From the NCBI GenBank assembly GCA_020831825.1, contig JAFIFW010000019.1, positions 1 to 64,000 of the forward strand: DNA of 64,000 nt. Direction: 5' to 3'. Position 1 is the first letter of the stretch; each line of letters starts with the position of its first letter. A program made the translations under genes and the position numbers. Of this stretch, positions 8,177 to 15,724 are shown piece by piece. The notes under the pieces were generated by a model. It was not told where the DNA came from and searched no databases. It worked only from the letters and a program-made list of their open reading frames with translations. Source of the stretch: Methylophaga sp. (GTDB lineage Bacteria; Pseudomonadota; Gammaproteobacteria; Nitrosococcales; Methylophagaceae).

Positions 8177-8758
8177 TTAACTTAACTGCAGACGAATTCG
8201 CTTTTTCCAGCTGACATATCCGTGGAATGACAACAACAGGTAAATACTGAACATCAGCACGGTGGCCAGATAACCCGTCAGCAGATACAGCACAATCGAT
8301 GCGGAATTAATCACTTGCCAATATAACCAGTTCTGGATGACTTTACGTGCCATCAGCCAGGTGTTTAACATGGCAAATACGGTGATGCCCGCATCGAGGT
8401 ATGGATATTGTGTCTGGTAGTTTTGAGCGAGCACATAGCCAATGACAAGTGTCAGCAACAAACCCACACTGAGATAAATCAGGTGATTGCGCCATGGCCA
8501 TTCATGAATCACTACAGCGCCAGCATGTTGGTTGCCGTGATGCCATAACCAAAAACCATAACCCGCCATACCCATGTAGTAAAAATTAAGTAAAGCCTGC
8601 ATGGGCAGGCGACCTTCCCAGAACAATACGGTATAAATCAGAGTACTGATGAAAGCTGCTGGCCAGCACCACTGCGATTCGCGGGCTGCCAGCAAAATAT
8701 AGGCGATGCCTAAACTGGCAGCCAGGGTTTCCCAGCTGTAGAGCTGATCAATCATCAT
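8177..8758 (-). CDS. pnuT: PnuC-family vitamin permease, probably thiamine-type PnuT
   Basis: 193 residues with about seven hydrophobic segments and the PnuC-family hallmarks WPAAFISTLIYTVLFWEGR, NFYYMGMAGYGFWLW and, near the C-terminus, the NSASIVLYLLTGY helix. PnuC proteins are facilitators that take up an unphosphorylated vitamin, which is then trapped by phosphorylation. PnuC imports nicotinamide riboside and PnuT imports thiamine. The upstream TPP riboswitch and the thiamine-binding-domain gene that overlaps its start by 11 bases point to thiamine. Third gene of the minus-strand operon. Confidence 0.88.
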   Translation of the reverse strand: MMIDQLYSWETLAASLGIAYILLAARESQWCWPAAFISTLIYTVLFWEGRLPMQALLNFYYMGMAGYGFWLWHHGNQHAGAVVIHEWPWRNHLIYLSVGLLLTLVIGYVLAQNYQTQYPYLDAGITVFAMLNTWLMARKVIQNWLYWQVINSASIVLYLLTGYLATVLMFSIYLLLSFHGYVSWKKRIRLQLS

Positions 8759-9008
8759 TCACCGGATAACGATCATGTCCGACCAGTTTTAAAACAAATA
8801 CACTGTCAGGCATCGCTGAAAATACCGCCTCAATTTCCATATCCATTGCGGCCATCACATCAGCATAGTCGCCAAAAACCTGGGTGCTCAAGCTGTTTCT
8901 TACCACCCGTAATTTCGGGTTACACTCCAATTGTTCGATAAACCTGAGGATCGGCTCGACATAGGATTCGGTGAGCGGGTAGAGGCTGATATCTACTGAA
9001 ACGCGCAT
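8748..9008 (-). CDS. YkoF/MTH1187-like thiamine-binding domain protein
   Basis: 86 residues, one ferredoxin-like domain: a beta strand VSVDISLYPL, a helix around EPILRFIEQL, then NSLSTQVFGDYADVMAAMD. This is the pattern of the Thiamine_BP (YkoF/MTH1187) family, small proteins that bind thiamine or hydroxymethylpyrimidine. It lies between the TonB receptor and the PnuT-like permease behind a TPP riboswitch and has no signal peptide, so it would act in the cytosol, perhaps as a sink or carrier for imported thiamine. The role in transport is inference. Confidence 0.82.
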   Translation of the reverse strand: MRVSVDISLYPLTESYVEPILRFIEQLECNPKLRVVRNSLSTQVFGDYADVMAAMDMEIEAVFSAMPDSVFVLKLVGHDRYPVNDD

Positions 9009-9028
9009 ACTGTCATGACCTTTTGAGT

Positions 9029-11134
9029 TTAGAAACGCAGCCTGGCGGTAACACCAAACTGGCGGCCCGGCGCGATTTTTTCATAGCCCTGTGCTGGCTC
9101 AGAATAACTCGGCTCATTCGTGAAGAAAAAGCCACGTGTGGCGTATTTGCGATCGAAGATATTACGACCCCACAGGTATACTTCCCACTGATTGCTCTCA
9201 TAGCCAAGGCGAGCATTGGTCAGTGTGTAGCGACTGGAACGAAAGTTGTGGACATTGTCATAGTAAAAAGCATCGACACCGGTCACATCAACGCGAGCAA
9301 AATAGCCACTGACATTTCGATAGAGAGCACCGACATTGTATTGATAACTTGGTGCATGCGCCTGCTCTCTTGAACTGATGGTAAATTCACTGTTGACTGG
9401 CTGGCCGCTGACTTTAGTTTTCAGCAGCCCCAGTGAGCCAAACAGTTTCCAGTCACGCGTTACTTGCCAATCTGCTTCCGCCTCAATACCGTAGTTTTTG
9501 GCTTTGTCGAGATTTTCGGTGAAAAATACATAACTGAATGTTTCGCCAGTCGGATCAAAAGTGTAGCCATCAAATTGAGGGTTGCGACGATCCATGTAGA
9601 ATAGAGTCACCGCAGTATTAACACGTCTTTCAAAGAAACTGGATCTGAGTCCCAGCTCATAGTTCCAGGCGGTTTCTTTATCGTATTTGATGAATTCATT
9701 ACTGGCGTTGGCTGGCAGACCGGTATTAAAGCCACCCGCCTTGTAGCCACGAGAGATGGCTGCGTAGGCATTGTGTTGTTCAGTGAGTTGGTGGCTGATA
9801 CTAACATGACCGCCAATCATATTGTTGCTGGGCGAAAAGCGTTCACTGGCACTGCTACTAAAGCGCTGGCGATTGTGTTCGACACGCAAGCCGCCAGACA
9901 CTACCGTGGCATCATCAAGGTGATGATCCAACTGACCAAATACCGCGATATTGTTGGAATTAAAGCGTGTACTACCTGAATCCGTGAACAAATCACCGCC
10001 GGTGAAATCATCGACAAATTCTTCGGCTGTCCGATTACGCTCCCGCAGATTGGAAAAATAAATCCCGGTCAGCCAATCTGTCGATTGATTGAAAATCCGC
10101 TGTTCTGGTTTGGAAACAAAACGAAACTCCTGACTGAAGGTTTCACGTTGTTTGTTATTACTGAAGTTATAAACAAAAGGCGTTGGATAAAACCCCGGAT
10201 GAACCCAGTCGCCATCATAGCTGTATTTCAGACTGGAGTCGGCATAGGTGCTAGTGCTAATCAGATCAAAAGCCTGAAAACCCGACAGGGTGAACCTGGC
10301 CGCAATGGCGGATGACCGTTGTTTGTCATCACCTGGCTCATCAGTCAGTGTCCGGCGGTTATTGTTTAACGACCAGGCGTCGTAGCCGTTATCAATATTG
10401 GCATGCAGTAGTGTCAAATCCAGCTGACTGGTATCGGTCAACTGAAAGCTCAACTGGCCACGCAGGTACAATTCATCACGATTGTTGGTGTTGTTCCGAT
10501 CCAAAAAATCATTTTTTCGGAAACCATCACTCAAATGACGAAACAGCGACAGGCGATACAAGGCGCGATCACTGTCTTCACTGAAGGCGCCGGTAGTCAT
10601 CAAACCAAATTCACGCAGATTATCCTGACCACCGGTCACTTCCAGCTGTGTTTCTCGTTGAGCTGATGGAGCGTTGGATTTGATATTGATAAGTCCAGCC
10701 AGCGCATTGGCACCATATCGTGTTCCCTGAGGACCTCTTAGCACTTCGACCTGTTGAACATCAAACAGGCTGGCAGGCATGCCGATACCACTGAAGTCGA
10801 TACCATCAATGGCAAACCCGACACTTGCGTTGGGTGCTCCGGTGTATTCATCACGCTCACCCATGCCGCGAATCTGAATATGTCTGGGCAATGAGCCTTC
10901 ACCAGAAAAATTGACATTGGGGAGCTGTAACAACACATCAGCAAAATGGCTGGCTCCTCGATCCTGAATTTCGTTTTCGTCGAGAATGGTGACGCTGGCA
11001 GCGATTTCGGAAAGGTCAATACCACGCAAATCCGCGTCAACGGTCATTGATGGTAGTTGCGTCAGCTCATCGGCGTTGGCTGCGGCGATAGCCAGACTTG
11101 TCATGACAATGAAAGAAAGGTGTTTGTGGTGCAT
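9029..11134 (-). CDS. TonB-dependent outer-membrane receptor, probable thiamine uptake
   Basis: 701 residues with a short signal peptide (cleavage near ANA-DE, residue 21). The plug domain contains SVTILDENEIQDRGASHFAD, IQIRGMG and the conserved EVLRGPQGTRYG. The 22-strand barrel ends in the aromatic GVTARLRF typical of outer-membrane proteins. An AAGGA ribosome site lies before the ATG. Such receptors use TonB-ExbBD energy to import siderophores, cobalamin or other scarce ligands. Here the TPP riboswitch 78 bases upstream and the downstream thiamine-binding and PnuT-like genes indicate thiamine or a derivative. Family membership is certain; the ligand is inferred from regulation. Confidence 0.9.
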   Translation of the reverse strand: MHHKHLSFIVMTSLAIAAANADELTQLPSMTVDADLRGIDLSEIAASVTILDENEIQDRGASHFADVLLQLPNVNFSGEGSLPRHIQIRGMGERDEYTGAPNASVGFAIDGIDFSGIGMPASLFDVQQVEVLRGPQGTRYGANALAGLINIKSNAPSAQRETQLEVTGGQDNLREFGLMTTGAFSEDSDRALYRLSLFRHLSDGFRKNDFLDRNNTNNRDELYLRGQLSFQLTDTSQLDLTLLHANIDNGYDAWSLNNNRRTLTDEPGDDKQRSSAIAARFTLSGFQAFDLISTSTYADSSLKYSYDGDWVHPGFYPTPFVYNFSNNKQRETFSQEFRFVSKPEQRIFNQSTDWLTGIYFSNLRERNRTAEEFVDDFTGGDLFTDSGSTRFNSNNIAVFGQLDHHLDDATVVSGGLRVEHNRQRFSSSASERFSPSNNMIGGHVSISHQLTEQHNAYAAISRGYKAGGFNTGLPANASNEFIKYDKETAWNYELGLRSSFFERRVNTAVTLFYMDRRNPQFDGYTFDPTGETFSYVFFTENLDKAKNYGIEAEADWQVTRDWKLFGSLGLLKTKVSGQPVNSEFTISSREQAHAPSYQYNVGALYRNVSGYFARVDVTGVDAFYYDNVHNFRSSRYTLTNARLGYESNQWEVYLWGRNIFDRKYATRGFFFTNEPSYSEPAQGYEKIAPGRQFGVTARLRF

Positions 11135-11211
11135 GTCTATCCTTTTTATTTCGATAAAAAGAACAGGAGATCGGGATGTATTACCGGTGAATGGTAAATC
11201 AGGATCAGCCT

Positions 11212-11297
11212 GTCCCTACGCCAGTATTAACTGGATCAGGTTCATCGGGTTCCTTCTCCGGTGAGAGGATCTCAGGTCGATTTAGACCACCCCGAGG
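11212..11297 (-). promoter_or_regulatory. TPP (thiamine diphosphate) riboswitch
   Basis: Read on the minus strand, the region holds the ordered core of the TPP aptamer: TCGGGG at the 5' side (around 11296), CTGAGA (11275-11270), ACCC, then GATGAACCTGATC (11246-11234), TTAATACTGGCG and the closing GTAGGGA (11219-11213). These are the pyrimidine-binding and diphosphate-binding arms. It precedes the TonB receptor ATG by 78 bases. An A/T-rich hairpin (arms CTTTTT and AAAAAG) sits just before the start and takes in part of the AAGGA ribosome site, and no long U-run is seen, so control of translation start looks likelier than termination. Confidence 0.95.
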
Positions 11298-11344
11298 CTT
11301 GCATAACAAAGCTTGAAATATACAGAAAATTAGACAATTTGACG

Positions 11345-11374
11345 AATAAAAAAGGCGCTGTGACAGCGCCTTTC
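11345..11374 (-). terminator. Rho-independent terminator after the MxaD-like gene
   Basis: On the minus strand an AAAGGCGCTG / CAGCGCC hairpin with a TCA loop is followed by TTTTTTATT. It lies about 24 bases past the stop of the SRPBCC gene and separates that gene from the riboswitch operon downstream. Confidence 0.88.
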
Positions 11375-11397
11375 TTAGGGTATAAGCTGGTTGGAAA

Positions 11398-11967
11398 TTA
11401 GTTCTCCAGTTGTGCCTTCAGGTTATCAAGACCCGCACGGTACATGCCGCTGATTGCAGCACGTGCTGTCGCGTCATTCAACTCTTCTGGCGCATAGTGG
11501 TTGCCGGTATAGCCACGGAAAAATTTGCCCAAGAAGGTAACCTTGCTACCTGCACCATCTGCTTTCACAGATACCCAGCCTTTGTAGCGGCTGACAGGAA
11601 CCACAGGGATTTCGAACATTTCGCCGTGAATATCAACTTCACCGACAGCGCTCATTTCGGTGATGTCATATTGAAAGCTCATTTTGTCAGCATCATAACG
11701 GTTCAGTACATTGCCGACGGTGAGATCATTTTCCAAAATCAGAGTGCGTGTAGCGCCTGGCTCATTACCGCCTTGAGCTTCAGTAGCCAGCACTGCTGGA
11801 TGCCAAGTGTGGATGCTGTCGAAATCTTTGATTGCCGCCCATACAGTGGCAGGATCAGCATTGATGGTGACAGATTCTTCGATTTGCAGACGAGATGCGC
11901 CGTGCGCCATCACCAGTGAAGGAATCAGGAACAGGCCCAGCATCAGCCCGTGAAGTACAGCTTTCAT
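11398..11967 (-). CDS. Periplasmic SRPBCC (START-like) protein, MxaD-like
   Basis: 189 residues with a signal peptide (residues 1-21, cut after VMA-HG). The mature part is a single SRPBCC/polyketide-cyclase-like domain, beginning LQIEESVTINADPATVWAAIKDFDSIHTWHPAV, a helix-grip fold. Such secreted forms resemble MxaD, which aids the interaction of methanol dehydrogenase with cytochrome cL in methylotrophs. No other mxa/xox genes are adjacent, so a role in methanol oxidation is only a suggestion. It is flanked by its own terminator and lies 100 bases downstream of cysB, so it could be monocistronic. Confidence 0.7.
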   Translation of the reverse strand: MKAVLHGLMLGLFLIPSLVMAHGASRLQIEESVTINADPATVWAAIKDFDSIHTWHPAVLATEAQGGNEPGATRTLILENDLTVGNVLNRYDADKMSFQYDITEMSAVGEVDIHGEMFEIPVVPVSRYKGWVSVKADGAGSKVTFLGKFFRGYTGNHYAPEELNDATARAAISGMYRAGLDNLKAQLEN

Positions 11968-12067
11968 GAATAGTCCTTATAGTTATCAGTTAATTAAACG
12001 ATTGGTAATACTGAATTTTCAGCCTGCTAAAACTATCATTAGTCTATCGTCAGACCAAGTGAAAAAT

Positions 12068-12985
12068 TCATAATCTGATGGCTTCACTGATCACCTCGCG
12101 GCTTAGATGCGGAGCGAAGTACTGAATAAAAGCATAGCTAAAGCCACGCAAATAACTGCCTTTGCGAATCCCCATGTGAGTCGTGCTGGATTGAAACAAA
12201 TGGCTGGCATCCAGTGCAATCAGCGGTGCATCTTTTTCCGCATCAAAGGCCATACTTGCGATAATGCCTACACCCAGTCCAAGTGCGGCATAGGTCTTGA
12301 TAACATCGGCATCAGTTGCTGTGAATACTACGTTGGGTCTCAGCCCTCGTTCGGTAAACGCCATGTCCTGCTGGGCTCTTCCAGTAAAGCCCATCACATA
12401 AGTCAGCAATGGATATTCTGACAGCGCCTCGAGCGTCAGCGGTTGTTCAAGCAGGGGATGACCGGGGGTCACCAGAACCGAACGGTTCCACTGGTAGCAT
12501 GGCAGGATTGCCAGATTTACAAATTGTGACAAACCTTCAGTCGCGATAGCGATATCCACATGACCGGTTGAAGCCATCTCGGCTACTTCGGTGGGGGTAC
12601 CTTGAACCATGTTCAGGAGCACATCCGGGTAGTGCTTTGAAAACTGCTGAATAGCTGCTGGCAGTGCGTAGCGTGCTTGTGTGTGGGTGGTACCAATCGA
12701 GAGGGTACCTTTATTTTCGTGACGATTGTCCGCAGCCAGTTGTCGGATGTTTTCGACCTCAAGCAAGACTCTTTCGGCCATGTCGATCACGGCTTCCCCC
12801 ATCGGTGTGATGGCGGTTAGACGCTTACCATGCCGTTCGAAGACTTGCATTCCCAGTTCACTTTCCAGTTGCTGTATCTGGTTACTCACACCTGGCTGTG
12901 AAGCATAAAGGGCATTTGCTGCTGCGGATATACTCAAGCCGCGCCTTGCGACCTCCCGGACGTATTTCAATTGCTGAAGTTTCAT
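12068..12985 (-). CDS. cysB: LysR-type activator of cysteine biosynthesis CysB
   Basis: 305 residues. The N-terminal winged helix-turn-helix MKLQQLKYVREVARRGLSIS ... ASQPGVSNQIQQLE is the CysB/Cbl type, and the effector domain keeps the inducer-loop TTHTQARYALP (the TTHTQARY segment binds sulfate or N-acetylserine in CysB). CysB activates sulfate uptake and reduction genes when cysteine is short. Its closeness to the tusA-cysH-cysD-cysN operon (13885 on) and cysI supports the role. Length is slightly under E. coli CysB (324), with the difference at the C-terminus. Confidence 0.93.
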   Translation of the reverse strand: MKLQQLKYVREVARRGLSISAAANALYASQPGVSNQIQQLESELGMQVFERHGKRLTAITPMGEAVIDMAERVLLEVENIRQLAADNRHENKGTLSIGTTHTQARYALPAAIQQFSKHYPDVLLNMVQGTPTEVAEMASTGHVDIAIATEGLSQFVNLAILPCYQWNRSVLVTPGHPLLEQPLTLEALSEYPLLTYVMGFTGRAQQDMAFTERGLRPNVVFTATDADVIKTYAALGLGVGIIASMAFDAEKDAPLIALDASHLFQSSTTHMGIRKGSYLRGFSYAFIQYFAPHLSREVISEAIRL

Positions 12986-13031
12986 CGATATCCGTTTTTG
13001 TTAATACGCACGTTCACAAACGGCGATATTC

Positions 13032-13037
13032 ATTATA
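13032..13037 (-). promoter_or_regulatory. Candidate -10 element of the cysB promoter
   Basis: A perfect TATAAT on the minus strand lies 46 bases before the cysB ATG, in the 106-base gap after the upstream small gene. No clear -35 hexamer is seen at the usual distance, so an activator or autoregulation may be involved, or the match may be chance. Confidence 0.4.
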
Positions 13038-13091
13038 AGCCAGGTGCAAAATAAAAGTACGACCATCCGGCAATTTTTCATGCTTTGTTGT

Positions 13092-13571
13092 TTACATCTC
13101 AATGATAGCGCCAGGCGGTGCCGGTTCGGTCAGCGTTATTTGCTGCTGAGCAGACATCTCAAACACCAGCACTTCCTCGAGCTTGGGATGAAAGACCAGA
13201 ATATACTTGCCATCTTGCATCGTTGGCATGGCGTCATACTTGAGCAATCTGCTGGAGGGTTTGTGTACATCTGTGTGTGTGCAATCAGCGGCTTTCAGAA
13301 GCTCACTGGCTTTGGCACTATCTGCTTCGCCCAGATAGAACATGCTGGACTGGGTCGAGTGTGCATCCAGCATCACTGCAACGGGTCGTTCTGGATGGCA
13401 GCTGCTGTGAGTGGGGATCGCATTGTTGTTGACAGTGGTAAAATTTGCATTCTCACTGATGTTGTTTGCCAGCCAGTAATTCAGCATAGGGGTTGGAGGG
13501 TTGTACAAGATCGAGATTGATACCAGCAGCATGGTCATGCTGATAGCGAGCGATAAGGCGATGCTTTTCAT
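13092..13571 (-). CDS. Unrecognised membrane-anchored or secreted protein
   Basis: 159 residues; I do not recognise a family. It starts with one hydrophobic segment (residues 4-23) followed by NPPTP, so it is a signal anchor or signal peptide, and the rest is probably periplasmic. Two cysteines in the soluble part (about residues 58 and 96) could form a disulfide. The downstream part is beta-rich (KYILVFHPKLEEVLVFEM). It lies upstream of cysB on the same strand and is divergent from the sulfate-assimilation operon 313 bases away. The reading frame has a normal start, length and codon use, so it is likely a real gene. Confidence 0.6.
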   Translation of the reverse strand: MKSIALSLAISMTMLLVSISILYNPPTPMLNYWLANNISENANFTTVNNNAIPTHSSCHPERPVAVMLDAHSTQSSMFYLGEADSAKASELLKAADCTHTDVHKPSSRLLKYDAMPTMQDGKYILVFHPKLEEVLVFEMSAQQQITLTEPAPPGAIIEM

Positions 13572-13884
13572 AAGGCCTCCCAGTCAAATCACGATTGAGT
13601 CAGAGCTTGTCTCAACTTGTGTGAAAAGTGTGTGAATGGAAGTATGTGCCTTGCATTCTGAACCAGAACTGAATGCAGCATGATTCACAGATGATCCATC
13701 ACTAGTCAAACAAACTTGTGGTGTGGTTTTCTCCATATAACTTTTTCTGTTAATCATAGTCGATATTATTCATTGATTGAATATTGTCCGGTGCTAAAAT
13801 GCACGATTAATTTGGTGTTTCCTTGTTGAAAGTTTACTGTCAGTCGAGCAGGGTGCTGACAAAAACGCCCTGTGGATTTAAACC
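13572..13884. other. Divergent intergenic region, sulfate operon control
   Basis: 313 bases without a gene, between the unrecognised minus-strand gene and the tusA-like gene. It is A/T-rich in its central part (about 13735-13790), as expected for a region bound by an activator such as CysB, and contains the promoter candidate at 13774-13801. No hairpin terminator or RNA gene is apparent. A specific CysB site cannot be defined by eye. Confidence 0.6.
13774..13801 (+). promoter_or_regulatory. Candidate sigma-70 promoter of the sulfate assimilation operon
   Basis: TTGATT (13774-13779), a 16-base spacer and TAAAAT (13796-13801) precede the first gene by 83 bases. The upstream flank is A/T-rich and would be the position for CysB binding. 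Assigned by hexamer match and location only. Confidence 0.5.
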
Positions 13885-14109
13885 ATGACTGAAAACGAAC
13901 AAGTCGTCGATTTGACCCTTTTGGGATGCCCTATGCACACCATCAAGGCAAGAGAGACCATGCAACATCGCAGCTCAGGTCAGAAAGTGCGGTTTCGTCT
14001 GAATGACGATGCCGTCACGACCATTTGTAAAAACCTTGCCGCCGATAACTGCCAGTCCACAGTCATCTCAAGCGAGGCTGGAACAACAATAATAGAAGTG
14101 ACAAAGTGA
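13885..14109 (+). CDS. TusA/SirA-like sulfur carrier protein
   Basis: 74 residues with the TusA fold: beta strand VVDLTLLGCPMHTIKARE, then an alpha helix and strands ending GTTIIEVTK. The sulfur-accepting Cys of TusA is in LGCP, but the family motif CPxPxxKA is here CPMHTIKA, so the second Pro is His. TusA proteins carry persulfide sulfur to tRNA thiolation, cofactor synthesis or sulfur oxidation. One base separates it from cysH, so it leads the cysH-cysD-cysN operon, which suggests a sulfur-trafficking job linked to assimilation. Whether it is the general TusA is unknown. Confidence 0.8.
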   Translation: MTENEQVVDLTLLGCPMHTIKARETMQHRSSGQKVRFRLNDDAVTTICKNLAADNCQSTVISSEAGTTIIEVTK

Positions 14110-14110
14110 A

Positions 14111-14809
14111 ATGACTGAAATTTCAGATGCTTTAACAAGAAAAGTCGATTCAGTGAAAGTGCTACTCCAGGATATCGAAGCTAACTACAGCCCGACAACA
14201 CTTGCCAGCAGTTACGGGGCTGAAGACATGGTACTGATGGATCTCATTAGTCGTTATGCACCCGGTATTGAGATTTTTACCCTTGATACCGGCCGTTTGC
14301 CCAAGCAGACCTATGATCTGATGCAGCTTGCGAAGCAGCATTACCAGCTTGAGGTTCAGGTGTACTATCCGGAAGCCACAGCGATAGAGGCTTTTGTAAC
14401 ACACAATGGACCGAATGCCTTTTATGACAGCGTTGAATTGCGCAAACAATGCTGCGGTATCAGAAAAGTGGCTCCCCTGAAACGTGCGCTCAGTGGCAAA
14501 AAAGCATGGTTAACCGGTATGCGTCGTTCGCAGTCAGTGACTCGAAAAACCTTGCCAGTTTCTGAGTGGGATGAGGAACACGCATTGCAAAAGTTCAGCC
14601 CATTGACCGACTGGTCAAACGGTGACGTCTGGAAGTACATCCGTGCTTTTGGCGTACCCTACAATTCGCTGCATGACGATGGCTATGCCAGCATCGGTTG
14701 TGCCCCATGCACACGAGCAGTGACACCCGGTGAAGATATTCGCGCCGGTCGCTGGTGGTGGGAAAACCCCGAATCCAAAGAATGTGGTTTGCACATCAAG
14801 ACCAAGTAA
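14111..14809 (+). CDS. cysH: Adenylylsulfate (APS) reductase, thioredoxin-dependent, CysH family
   Basis: 232 residues. The N-terminal ATP-pyrophosphatase-like fold has the [10 protein letters not shown] loop. Cysteine pairs C114-C115 in KQCCGIRKV and C197/C200 in GCAPC are the [4Fe-4S] ligands found in direct APS reductases and missing from PAPS-specific CysH. The catalytic Cys is C225 in the C-terminal KECGLH. The enzyme reduces APS to sulfite and AMP. The lack of a cysC or a CysNC fusion in the operon agrees with APS rather than PAPS as substrate. Confidence 0.93.
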   Translation: MTEISDALTRKVDSVKVLLQDIEANYSPTTLASSYGAEDMVLMDLISRYAPGIEIFTLDTGRLPKQTYDLMQLAKQHYQLEVQVYYPEATAIEAFVTHNGPNAFYDSVELRKQCCGIRKVAPLKRALSGKKAWLTGMRRSQSVTRKTLPVSEWDEEHALQKFSPLTDWSNGDVWKYIRAFGVPYNSLHDDGYASIGCAPCTRAVTPGEDIRAGRWWWENPESKECGLHIKTK

Positions 14810-14820
14810 CAGGACAGAGA

Positions 14821-15723
14821 ATGACACCCAAACAACTGACACATCTCAAGCAGCTTGAAGCTGAAAGTATTCACATTATTCGTGAGGTAGCGGCCGAATT
14901 TGAAAATCCGGTCATGCTTTACTCCATTGGCAAAGACTCAGCGGTAATGTTGCATCTGGCGATGAAAGCATTCTTTCCGGGCAAACCACCATTTCCGCTC
15001 ATGCACATCGACACGACCTGGAAATTCAGGGAAATGATCAAATTCCGTGATGATCTTGCCAAAGAGTTAGGACTGGAGTTGATTGTGCATACCAACCAGG
15101 AAGGTAAGGAAGCAGGCATCAACCCTTTTGATCATGCCCGTTACACCGACATCATGAAAACAGATGCACTGAAACAGGCACTCAGCAAATATGGCTTTGA
15201 TGCAGCATTTGGCGGGGCAAGGCGTGATGAGGAGAAGTCGCGAGCCAAAGAACGCGTCTATTCATTTCGCGATAAAAATCATCGTTGGGATCCAAAAGCC
15301 CAGCGACCAGAGCTTTGGAATATCTACAACTCCAAAATCGACAAGGGAGAGAGCATTCGAGTATTTCCGCTCTCAAACTGGACCGAGCTGGACATCTGGC
15401 AATACATACATTTGGAGCAGATCCCGATTGTGCCTCTTTACTACGCGGCCGAGCGACCTGTGGTCGACTACAACGGGCTGACGATCATGGTGGATGATGA
15501 GCGAATGCGTATTCCCGAAGGACAAACGCCCAGAATGGAAAAAGTCCGTTTCCGAACACTCGGCTGTTATCCACTGACGGGTGCAGTTAAATCGTCTGCG
15601 GATACGCTGCCAGAAATCATCCAGGAGATGCTGCTCACAACGACATCAGAGCGTCAGGGCCGTGCCATTGATCACGATCAGGCAGGCTCTATGGAAAAGA
15701 AAAAACAAGAGGGTTACTTCTAG
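14821..15723 (+). CDS. cysD: Sulfate adenylyltransferase subunit 2
   Basis: 300 residues. PP-loop ATP-binding motif [17 protein letters not shown] is near residue 40, followed by [16 protein letters not shown] and the CysD-specific [20 protein letters not shown]. With CysN it makes APS from sulfate and ATP. The ATG at 14821 is used because it follows an AGGACAGAG ribosome site and gives the normal family N-terminus; the frame is open further upstream over cysH. Eleven bases after cysH and one base before cysN. Confidence 0.97.
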   Translation: MTPKQLTHLKQLEAESIHIIREVAAEFENPVMLYSIGKDSAVMLHLAMKAFFPGKPPFPLMHIDTTWKFREMIKFRDDLAKELGLELIVHTNQEGKEAGINPFDHARYTDIMKTDALKQALSKYGFDAAFGGARRDEEKSRAKERVYSFRDKNHRWDPKAQRPELWNIYNSKIDKGESIRVFPLSNWTELDIWQYIHLEQIPIVPLYYAAERPVVDYNGLTIMVDDERMRIPEGQTPRMEKVRFRTLGCYPLTGAVKSSADTLPEIIQEMLLTTTSERQGRAIDHDQAGSMEKKKQEGYF

Positions 15724-15724
15724 T

